Positions 58,501-64,000 of a DNA stretch of 64,000 nucleotides are shown here, piece by piece. The position numbers and the translations under genes are program-made. Under the pieces are notes generated by a model that ran no database searches, had not been told where the DNA came from, and worked only from the letters and a program-made list of their open reading frames with translations. This stretch comes from Dicaeum eximium (Eukaryota > Chordata > Aves > Passeriformes > Dicaeidae), in NCBI GenBank assembly GCA_013396995.1, contig VWZP01004518.1, positions 329,835 through 393,834 on the forward strand. The letters run 5' to 3'. How positions within the stretch are numbered: position 1 is the stretch's first letter; every line of letters starts with the position of its first letter.

Positions 58501-61500
58501 ATGATGTCTTCCTTCTATCCATAAGACACATGGTGGAAAATGTACAGATCTGGTACCACACAGGGCCTCAAAACTGTGGTAGCCATGCTCAACCTCCTGT
58601 TTTCTTTTTGTCTCCACTCCATAAAAAATTAAGTGTTTGGGAGATGTTCGTAACTGCACATGTACAAGCTTAAATCACATGGGGTTGCCTGCCCTTCTCA
58701 GCCCTAAGAACTTGCTCTTGGAGGTCTTACTGCTTAAACAATTTAGTTAGAAAAGCTTAGAAAGGTTTTCAATTACAATACTAAACCACTTTGTTATATG
58801 AAATCAGCAAAACAGTTTTATTGGTTCTCTTCCAATACTTTTATTGCTGTTGAAAATCATTTTACTTTGAGAGACTTTTAACTGAAACTGAGAAGTTATG
58901 TGTTTTCCTGCTGGATTGAAGGCATCCACCTTTGATGTGCAGCTAAATAAAACATGTTTCGTGGTTTTTGGGGTTTTTTTTCTGCACTGCAAATGACCTG
59001 TGGGCACAATTCCACTTTAAGCTCACACTTACTTTTGTCTTTTTTGAGATCCAGCACTGACTGACTTTCTCCAAAAATCTGGCTGAATTGAAAATGTGCT
59101 TCTGTTACCAGAAAGAAAATAAATTTTCTTTGAACACAAATAGTCCCAAGGTCAAGTTGTAGGCTTCATTATGTATTTTTTTCCAATGATCTCTTTTAAA
59201 CATTATTCAGTATTCAGTCATCTCTGTTAAGATTCCAGCACTTAAGCCAGCTGATGTTTTCAGATGAGGAGATATTGTTGCACCTGCCATGGAGGACAAA
59301 TACAGCTAAATCCCTAAAAGCCTGTAAGATTTAGTGACATTTACTTTGATGGTTTGCACACTGAAGTCATTGAAATATGCTTACAGCTGGTGACCAAGTC
59401 ATTTGCTGAAATGTCATTTTGGTGGTATCAGTCTAATTCCAGTAGCCAAGGAACTTGGGAAAGCCCTGAAGTTTTTGGGAAAAAAGCCCTGCAGCTCAGA
59501 TAGCTGTTGTTCAAGCATCAGCTATTAACAGCAGGTGATCAGGCAGTGAAAAGGAAGCCTCAGATCTCCCTAAGAGGTCTGGCTATCACTCAGGATCACA
59601 AAGGGCTCCTGTTTCCGTGCAAAGACAATACAAAGAATAAAACAAATTTTTTTCAGCGGAAAGAGAATAATTTTTTGCTGGATATAAATCCTATGAACCA
59701 CATATCAAATATCCAGTTATTGGTTTTATTTTCCACTTTCTGCTTTCTATGCCCTCAGATTTCTTTAGGAGGACTCCAGGTTGAGGAGTGCTTGTGTAGC
59801 AAGTGTCTAGTAGGAGAGCAAGACACTGTTATTCCAACTTAAAATCATTTTACAGTCATGGTCTCATAGATGGCAGTGCTTGTATAAGCCACAATCAACA
59901 GATTGTGTGATGATAATCCATGACTAGGGCATTAGAAAATAAAGTGTTGAAAACTAGTCCTGGTGGGGAACAATAGAGCTAGTTCTGAAATTATTTTTTA
60001 TTTTTATTATTTTTTTTAAACATATTCCCAATTCCATTAATTTTTGCCGAAGCAGAGGCCACCCCAGTTCAGATCTCACAGCCTGTACCTCCAGAGTCCT
60101 GTGTTCATCCATAGTGACAAATTGAATTTCAGCCCATTTCATTTTTTCTGATTTATATTGAATAGAATGACTGTGACAAAAGTTGTATTACTGACCATGT
60201 TGATGTACATGTTACCCCACATACCAAAGACATCCTTGTTTAACCGTGTGACTGGTACTACTCACTTGCCAAAATCAAACATATTCCCAGATTTGATTTC
60301 TGATGCTTTATTTCTAGTTAACACCTCTTCTATTATTATTATTATTATTTTTAGATGCATTAAACCCCACTTGAAATCATTTGCACTTGGTATCTATACC
60401 CTGGCAATAAGAGTGCTTGGTAAGTCCATTTGTACTCCTGAGTCGGTTTTAATACACTCCTCACCAATCATTTATCTTAGAATTAAGCTTTGATTGTTGG
60501 AAAGAACAATGTCTATCTGCAAATAAATATCATATGATTAAAAAAAAAAAAGATTGGAAAAAGGAAATTGCTTTGTACTTCATAAATCACATAATTATGT
60601 CTTAGGTATAACTAAAGTACACAAGGTCAATATTTATAGAGATGTGACTATCTTGTCTCCTTACTCAGCAGCAAGTATAACAGAACAGCTGTTGTGGCTA
60701 CTTTTCAGGCATATATTCACTAGTTTCTAAGGGAATTAATCTGCCTACAGATGTGCCTGGGGGTGGGGTTCACTGCAGCCTTGTGGTAGAGCCACCTGAA
60801 AACAAGTTTAGCATAAGGTGCCAATGAACTGGAAATTCTAAAATCCTCTAGGTCTTCGTGAAAAAAAAAATAGGCAAGAAGCAAGTCACCTATTTACATG
60901 AGCAGAGTTGGATGAACTGGATGAAATTACATCAAAGCAAGCTATTGGCTTCTTTCTTACACCTTTGCAGGCCAGAATTTTCTCTCCAGGCTTACATGCT
61001 CCTCCAGCAACCATGGGTGGCTCCCAGGGTGACACAGAGTCCAGGCTGTCCCCATCAGCACATGAAAAAAGGCTTTTCCTTTCCATCACCCCCCGGAAGT
61101 GCAGTAGGTTTGCCCCTGCCACAGTAGGATCTCAAGATGCCTGGGGGATTCCTGCAGCCCCACTGCAGGCTCCCAGCCCCACTGTCTCTGTCCCTCCTCC
61201 CCCACCCCACACACAGGACATCCCTACACCCTACAAGCCGAACAGACTCCACTGCTCTCAAGAAAGGAGAAGTATCTCCTCTATTTTTTTCTTTCCCCAG
61301 AGAATTCCCGCAGGGGGAGGAAACCAAATCATGGCCAGCTCTCCTTCCATGGAATTCCACAGACTTTTTGATGTTTTGTCATGTTTTCCTGGCTCCCCAC
61401 AGGGAGGAAAGGGCGGTGTGTGCCTGGGCAGCACAAGGCACGCCTCCTCGAGCCAGCAGAGGGTGTCTTTGCTGTTAGAATATATTATTTGATGTTCTGC

Positions 61501-62935
61501 ATGAACCTGCCTCTAGATCAAAACTGATCACCCTGGAAAGTAAATTTCTCACCTCTATCTGTTTGTTGAATACACCCAGCGGGGATTCCAGCCCCAGTGT
61601 ATTTCGGAGTAGCCATAGACACCACTTGCCTGAAATGGGGAAGCAAAAGGTGTGGGGGAAGAGGAGCGTGCAGACTCTATGACTCCGGTGCACTCAGGTA
61701 ACAGCTCTTCTCTAACTTTTGTTCTTAAAGTACCTCTACACCTGGCACTGGTAGAAGAATTTCTGTTAGAAAATTTGAGTGAAAGACTTGAAACTGAATT
61801 AATGACTCTGACTAACCATATCAAAAATAGTACTCACATTCTCTTTTGATTCAATCTCTTTTTGGATGGGAGGGGCGGATCATCTTGTTTCAGTATCAGA
61901 TGGAAATAATTGTCACTTAATAATTCACAAAAAAAAAAAAAAAAGTTGTGTTGAAACCTCAATTTTATGCTAAAGCTGCCCTCAGCTTTCAGCACCTCTG
62001 CTGTCACAGTGTGTGTGTGTGTGTGTAAATAAGTTATTAAATCTCATTTTTCTCCATGTCGGAGCTGGATCACAAAATGGAAGGCAAAGGTGTCACAAAA
62101 TATGCTTGGCTTATCTAGAGGCTTAAGTGCAGAGTTGTCTTTATCAATTTATTACTAGAGGATGGTGTGTGTCTGAACTGCATTTATGAAAGGCTTCACC
62201 AGAAATGAAGAATGGAATAGAAGTGGTAAGAGGAAAATGGGAGAACGGGTTTTCCCTTCTCCCAGCACAAGGAAAAGAAACCTGAGAGAAGGGTACATCT
62301 TGTTTTGAAAGCTTGAAGGAAAGAGCAAAATCTCAGCTGGGACTCTTTTTGCTAATAAAACATTATGATGTTATTGTTGCTGCTGTTGTTGCTGTCATTA
62401 TGCCTGTAAAGCAAAAATGCCATCAAATGGAATTGGTACTGTTTATGAGATGACGAAAAAATAGAGTAACTGCCCTAAAAATATGAGTGCTATTCTTACT
62501 GAAGGTCAGTCAATGCCTGAGATGCTTTCCTGAGAAAAGACCACTGTATACCTGACATGGGGTTTGAGGGGACAAACTCCTCTCTCCAGGGACATCCCCT
62601 TGATTGAAGTGTCCTTACCTGGCCTTACCTGATGAAAATATGAATGTGTCCTTGATACCTTCTAGTTATGTGTTGCCTTTGATTAGGCTCTGATCCATCA
62701 TTTCTCTCTCAGATATGTGTACCTGGGGTTGACTTTGGTCTTGGGCACGGTGTCCATTTTCTTCAGCGTTGCTGTCCTTTGGGTTCTCCGAAAAAGGTCT
62801 TCTCCACAAGATGAGACCCTCTCAGCCAACGGGGAGAGAGGCACCTGTGGGACAAAGAGCAGAAAAGATCATTTTGCTAATAGTGACCAGTTAATTCAGT
62901 CGACTTACTGGCCAGAAAAGGAGACCAGACTTTAG
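45206..62935 (+). CDS. SLCO1C1: SLCO1C1 (OATP1C1), complete, 14 coding exons
   Basis: Encodes solute carrier organic anion transporter 1C1, a plasma-membrane carrier of thyroxine, reverse T3 and organic anions at the blood-brain and blood-CSF barriers (established for mammals). Exons 45206-45334, 48305-48446, 49230-49362, 50049-50170, 50510-50656, 51735-51833, 52593-52838, 53705-53869, 55479-55674, 56634-56799, 57246-57427, 60355-60419, 61580-61697 and 62713-62935 sum to 2133 bp, 710 codons plus TAG; human has 712. Features include twelve predicted hydrophobic segments, the OATP signature DVQWVGAWWLGYL (exon at 52593), a Kazal-like loop with ten Cys, and a C-terminal Glu-Thr-Arg-Leu. The start ATG has A at -3 and G at +4. 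Paralogues SLCO1A and SLCO1B are less likely: the N-terminal METSSKEN and C-terminal YWPEKETRL are like 1C1. No disabling change was found. Confidence 0.96.
45350..45520 (+). repeat. Local intronic duplication, copy A
   Basis: Shares an ordered set of blocks with copy B at 46475-46700: ttcc-gtagg-acttagaaa, then cccttttt, ttctg-tta-gtc-tgc-gag, atgaaattatta, taagtca and ctaatgt. Many substitutions separate the copies. Confidence 0.7.
46475..46700 (+). repeat. Local intronic duplication, copy B, expanded by microsatellite
   Basis: Diverged copy of 45350-45520, about 1.15 kb downstream in the same orientation. The T-rich spacer of copy A is replaced here by the long TTG array. Confidence 0.7.
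46493..46572. repeat. TTG trinucleotide microsatellite
   Basis: About 80 bp of ttg repeats, nearly perfect, interrupted twice by short T runs. Confidence 0.95.
47480..47509. promoter_or_regulatory. Hairpin with two AP-1 consensus sites
   Basis: tgactcaatat (47480-47490) and atattgagtca (47499-47509) are perfect inverted 11-mers with an 8-base spacer. Each arm holds an AP-1/TRE heptamer (TGACTCA and TGAGTCA). A regulatory role is inference only. Confidence 0.5.
48305..48446 (+). CDS. SLCO1C1: SLCO1C1 coding exon 2: TM1
   Basis: After acceptor ttcacag it encodes residues 44-90: hydrophobic TM1 IFLGALCFVYFAKALSG, then the strongly conserved STITQIERRFDIPSSLVGVI and DGSFEIG. Donor gtacgt. The KSTITQIERRF sequence is a hallmark of OATP1 transporters. 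Confidence 0.97.
48447..49229 (+). other. SLCO1C1: SLCO1C1 intron after coding exon 2
   Basis: A 0.8-kb intron containing the perfect 22-bp palindrome at 48727-48748. No other feature is recognised. Confidence 0.8.
48727..48748. repeat. Perfect 22-bp palindrome
   Basis: ggatttctgca is followed immediately by its exact reverse complement, tgcagaaatcc, with no spacer. Confidence 0.9.
49230..49362 (+). CDS. SLCO1C1: SLCO1C1 coding exon 3: TM2-TM3
   Basis: Residues 91-134 after acceptor ctctcaaag: NLLIIILVSYFGAKLHRPRI, then IGAGCLIMSAGTFLIAMPQF. The FGAKLHRP loop between two hydrophobic helices is typical of OATPs. Donor gtaagt splits an Arg codon. Confidence 0.96.
49363..50048 (+). other. SLCO1C1: SLCO1C1 intron after coding exon 3
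   Basis: A 0.7-kb intron with a TTTGG/TTTTGG microsatellite at 49488-49550. Confidence 0.8.
49488..49550. repeat. TTTGG / TTTTGG microsatellite
   Basis: Four pentanucleotide tttgg units followed by three hexanucleotide ttttgg units. Confidence 0.9.
50049..50170 (+). CDS. SLCO1C1: SLCO1C1 coding exon 4: extracellular loop
   Basis: Residues 135-175: YRYERFPSTINSTVSLSPCL and a hydrophilic stretch ending KINAG. It contains an Asn-Ser-Thr glycosylation sequon like that in mammalian OATP1C1. This is the most divergent exon of the gene, as expected of the second extracellular loop. Acceptor gagcag, donor gtgagg. Confidence 0.93.
50171..50509 (+). other. SLCO1C1: SLCO1C1 intron after coding exon 4
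   Basis: A 339-bp intron. Nothing is recognised in it. The exon frame reads through it for about 70 codons to a stop at about 50391. Confidence 0.85.
50510..50656 (+). CDS. SLCO1C1: SLCO1C1 coding exon 5: TM4
   Basis: Residues 176-224: SSMWIYVLLGNLLRGIGETP, then IQPLGITYIDDYAVEENAAL. The GNLLRGIGETPIQPLG sequence is highly conserved across OATPs. Donor gtaaaa is weak but in phase. Confidence 0.97.
50657..51734 (+). other. SLCO1C1: SLCO1C1 intron after coding exon 5
   Basis: A 1.1-kb intron ending in a long T-rich tract before the acceptor. Nothing else is recognised. Confidence 0.8.
51735..51833 (+). CDS. SLCO1C1: SLCO1C1 coding exon 6: TM5
   Basis: A 99-bp exon, residues 225-257: [20 protein letters not shown], then AKLYVDIGFVDL. 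Acceptor ttttattag, donor gtaagt. It is nearly identical to mammalian OATP1C1. Confidence 0.97.
51834..52592 (+). other. SLCO1C1: SLCO1C1 intron after coding exon 6
   Basis: A 0.76-kb intron, GC-richer than its neighbours. A degenerate atgaaaaggatga repeat lies at 51955-51992. Frames stay open on both strands because of composition; no coding evidence. Confidence 0.8.
52593..52838 (+). CDS. SLCO1C1: SLCO1C1 coding exon 7: OATP signature, TM6; GC donor
   Basis: Residues 258-339 begin with the OATP family signature inside SPKDVQWVGAWWLGYLIAG, followed by TM6 and the Ser/Lys-rich cytoplasmic loop ending AEMAK. The exon is GC-rich. Phase with the next exon (Asp of DFLPSLKNLF) requires the exon to end at 52838, where the intron starts GCAAAT instead of GT. 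No nearby GT restores the frame. Confidence 0.94.
52839..53704 (+). other. SLCO1C1: SLCO1C1 GC-AG intron
   Basis: A 0.87-kb intron with donor AAAG|GCAAAT and acceptor gtcttgcag. It is the only non-GT donor among the introns defined here. Nothing else is recognised in it. Confidence 0.88.
53705..53869 (+). CDS. SLCO1C1: SLCO1C1 coding exon 8: TM7
   Basis: Residues 340-394: DFLPSLKNLFGNPVYILYLC, then IQFNSLIGMVTYKPKYIEQQ and a polar stretch before FVIG. TM7 and the following extracellular stretch are strongly conserved. Donor gtaatg. Confidence 0.97.
53870..55478 (+). other. SLCO1C1: SLCO1C1 intron after coding exon 8
   Basis: A 1.6-kb AT-rich intron without recognised elements. Confidence 0.8.
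55479..55674 (+). CDS. SLCO1C1: SLCO1C1 coding exon 9: TM8-TM9
   Basis: Residues 395-459: LINIPAVAFGIFSGGLIMKK, then GAAKLSLGSSFFGYLLLLSL and CGNSEVAGLTVSYHG. It covers two hydrophobic helices and the start of the large extracellular loop. Acceptor gatttcag; donor gtatgc splits a Gly codon. The frame remains open for 79 more codons into the intron. Confidence 0.97.
55675..56633 (+). other. SLCO1C1: SLCO1C1 intron after coding exon 9
   Basis: A 0.96-kb intron. The upstream exon frame stays open to a stop at 55910-55912. No repeats are recognised. Confidence 0.8.
56634..56799 (+). CDS. SLCO1C1: SLCO1C1 coding exon 10: Kazal-like loop, part 1
   Basis: Residues 460-515 include ECNSGCSCSRSDWDPICGED and GVTYVSACLAGCRASNGTG: six cysteines of the Kazal-like extracellular loop between TM9 and TM10 that all OATPs share, plus an Asn-Gly-Thr sequon. 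Acceptor tttcacag; donor gtaagg after a whole codon. Confidence 0.97.
56800..57245 (+). other. SLCO1C1: SLCO1C1 intron after coding exon 10
   Basis: A 446-bp intron with a poly-T tract near 57009-57026. Nothing else is seen. Confidence 0.85.
57246..57427 (+). CDS. SLCO1C1: SLCO1C1 coding exon 11: Kazal-like loop end, TM10
   Basis: Residues 516-575: VFFNCSCVGTFESPQSSSAV and GPCQKGNECPRMF supply the last four loop cysteines. TM10 LYFLVISVITSYTLSVGGTP and YILLL follow. An Asn-Cys-Ser sequon is present. Donor gtaaga. Confidence 0.97.
57428..60354 (+). other. SLCO1C1: SLCO1C1 intron after coding exon 11
   Basis: A 2.9-kb AT-rich intron, the second longest in the coding part of the gene. It ends with a TTA microsatellite and an acceptor. 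No transposon or extra exon is recognised. Confidence 0.8.
60331..60349. repeat. TTA microsatellite before an acceptor
   Basis: Six tta/att units directly adjoin the acceptor tttttag of the 65-bp exon, forming its pyrimidine-poor upstream tract. Confidence 0.85.
60355..60419 (+). CDS. SLCO1C1: SLCO1C1 coding exon 12 (65 bp): TM11 start
   Basis: Residues 576-597: RCIKPHLKSFALGIYTLAIR and VL. It is too short to stand out alone but joins exactly in phase. CIKP-LKSFALG is a conserved OATP1C1 sequence. Donor gtaagt. Confidence 0.95.
60420..61579 (+). other. SLCO1C1: SLCO1C1 intron after coding exon 12
   Basis: A 1.16-kb intron. A moderately GC-rich stretch (about 60960-61460) leaves several frames open up to 194 codons, but no splice-consistent or family-like protein is seen. 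Confidence 0.8.
61580..61697 (+). CDS. SLCO1C1: SLCO1C1 coding exon 13: TM11 end and last extracellular loop
   Basis: Residues 598-636: AGIPAPVYFGVAIDTTCLKW, then a Gly/Arg/Cys-rich loop (RCGGRGACRLYDS). IPAPVYFG and the CLKWG-RCG-RG-CR-YDS pattern are OATP hallmarks. Acceptor cacccag; donor gtaaca splits an Arg codon. Confidence 0.96.
61698..62712 (+). other. SLCO1C1: SLCO1C1 last intron
   Basis: A 1-kb intron with a poly-A run near 61927-61943, a short GT repeat (62008-62027) and an interrupted gttgctgctgttgtt run near 62375. Nothing else is recognised. Confidence 0.8.
62713..62935 (+). CDS. SLCO1C1: SLCO1C1 terminal coding exon: TM12 and C-tail
   Basis: Residues 637-710: YVYLGLTLVLGTVSIFFSVA and VLWVLRKR form TM12 and the basic membrane exit. 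A polar cytoplasmic tail follows, ending DQLIQSTYWPEKETRL and TAG at 62933-62935. The last four residues fit a class I PDZ ligand, as does the remembered human ending ETQL. The middle of the tail is shorter than in human. Confidence 0.96.
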
Positions 62936-63795
62936 GAAAACTGAGATCCCCACCGTGATTCTTCCCAGTGAGTGGTGTTCCAGGCAAAAATCCATCGTCA
63001 GTGAAGCAGTATCTCAGTAGCCACCCTGAAAATGTTCACCTTCTTGCAATTTTCACTGTAAGCCCCAAAAGCAAAACCACCAACTTTTAGCACATGAACA
63101 GCTCTAAAAACACTGCTCACCGCTTTTTTCTGCCGAGTGAGGGGATTTCCTATGGCTGGGGAGGTGCAGTTGTGCCTTCACCGAGACACCGTTTTTGCAG
63201 CTGCCCCTCAGCTCCCTGCCTCCTCAGGAAGCTGCAGGAGCCCCTGCTGCCCCTCGGGCTCCTCCTGGGTGTGAGGGGCAGTGGGGAGGCTGCCACGCTG
63301 CTCCCTCTGCCATGGGACCAGCCCAGAGGAGCCGGGGCACAAACCCTGACCTGGCAACCTGGAAGGTGGAGGGATCGGCAGGGAGCGCGTCCTCGCGAGC
63401 AGCGAAGCACAGGGCAGCAGGAAGGTGGTGTGCTGGAAGGAAAAATCAGCCACAGGCTCTGGGCACCTCATCAATTCAATCCACAGCACTTAGGATGTCA
63501 AGTGTTGTGGTTAGGAATCCGTTTTCCAGTAGCTTTGTTATAGCACAGCAATCAGCGATAGAAGTTGTCGTTACCGAGAGACTGCGAGAGTACCATCCAA
63601 AGGAAACTGGAATGAAAATAGAGCTTTTTTTAGATTTCCAGCAGCTTCTTGCTACGTGCTAGTACTCAGTGTACTAAATAATTCCATGCACTTTATGATG
63701 TAATAACAAAATTATACAAGATACATATGATTTATATTTTAAAAAGCTATGAAAAGGCAGCTTGGGAAAAAATAAAATTAAAATTAATTAAAAGA
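62936..63795 (+). other. SLCO1C1: Probable SLCO1C1 3' UTR
   Basis: From the stop codon to just after AATAAA at 63771-63776. It contains a GC-rich block (about 63160-63440) whose open frames on both strands reflect composition. Confidence 0.6.
63771..63776 (+). terminator. SLCO1C1: Poly(A) signal AATAAA, candidate
   Basis: Canonical hexamer about 840 bp after the SLCO1C1 stop, within an A-rich stretch. Confidence 0.5.
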
Positions 63796-64000
63796 CCAGG
63801 TGACTGGGGGCTTTTCCTTTTAATTTATTGTATTTTCTAGCTGAAACATTTTTGGGCTTTGTCAATATTTGGTGTTAATTATATTTGGGGTGGGGAGTGC
63901 AAAGGAGAGCTGTTTAACATGAAAAAAATCTCAAGAAAGCTTGCACTGGAAAAGATAATGGCAGCACCACAGGGATATCCTTTAAAGCAACTAGAATTTT
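63796..64000. other. Downstream sequence
   Basis: About 200 bp of AT-rich sequence after the candidate poly(A) signal. Nothing is recognised. Confidence 0.6.

Noticed and set aside
60908..61492. 194-codon + strand frame and partners within an SLCO1C1 intron
   Set aside because: Lies wholly inside an intron. The translation is low-information and not OATP-like, and no exon is missing there because flanking exons join in phase.
63094..63662. Open frames of 149 and 155 codons after the SLCO1C1 stop
   Set aside because: GC-rich 3' UTR composition. No homology to any protein I know, and frames are open on the opposite strand too.
1..64000. CRISPR arrays, bacterial operons, tRNA and rRNA genes
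   Set aside because: None of the expected repeats, cloverleaf boxes or conserved rRNA blocks was seen. Gene structure is vertebrate throughout.

Overview
The window is vertebrate nuclear DNA, most likely from a bird. It has large AT-rich introns, GT-AG split coding exons, CR1-type LINE fragments (the main avian retroposon) and GC-rich third codon positions in several exons. It carries two protein-coding genes, both on the + strand: the 3' two-thirds of PDE3A (cGMP-inhibited cAMP phosphodiesterase 3A) and a complete SLCO1C1 (OATP1C1, thyroid-hormone transporter). PDE3A followed by SLCO1C1 is the gene order I know from other amniotes. Gene names rest on residue-level resemblance to remembered human proteins, not on a search.

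Region 1-30,010: twelve PDE3A coding exons (1789-28378) encode 667 residues in continuous phase. These cover the Ser/Pro-rich regulatory linker, the whole HD-type catalytic domain with the PDE3-specific insert, and the acidic C-terminal tail. The first exons lie upstream of the window. The likely 3' UTR runs to poly(A) signals at 29934 and 29984 and contains a GC-rich block. A 23-copy, 14-bp minisatellite ends 38 bp before one catalytic exon.

Region 30,011-45,188: intergenic and 5' sequence. It has no convincing protein gene, a candidate TATA-type promoter with a non-coding first exon of SLCO1C1 (40894-41070), and an internally deleted CR1 copy. Part of that CR1 copy is duplicated exactly on both sides of a single N, which looks like an assembly artefact.

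Region 45,189-64,000: fourteen SLCO1C1 coding exons (45206-62935) join to 710 codons plus stop, close to the human 712. All introns are GT-AG except one GC-AG intron (52839-53704). The product has the OATP signature, a ten-cysteine Kazal-like loop and a C-terminal Glu-Thr-Arg-Leu that fits a class I PDZ ligand. The introns hold microsatellites, a local duplication, a hairpin with two AP-1 consensus sites and a perfect 22-bp palindrome.

The genes are neighbours, not a pathway: PDE3A ends cAMP signals in heart, vessel and oocyte, while OATP1C1 moves thyroxine across brain barriers. I found no clearly new biological system. The best leads are the minisatellite-bounded splice site, the GC-AG intron, the shifted PDE3A donor, the candidate promoter and the assembly duplication.
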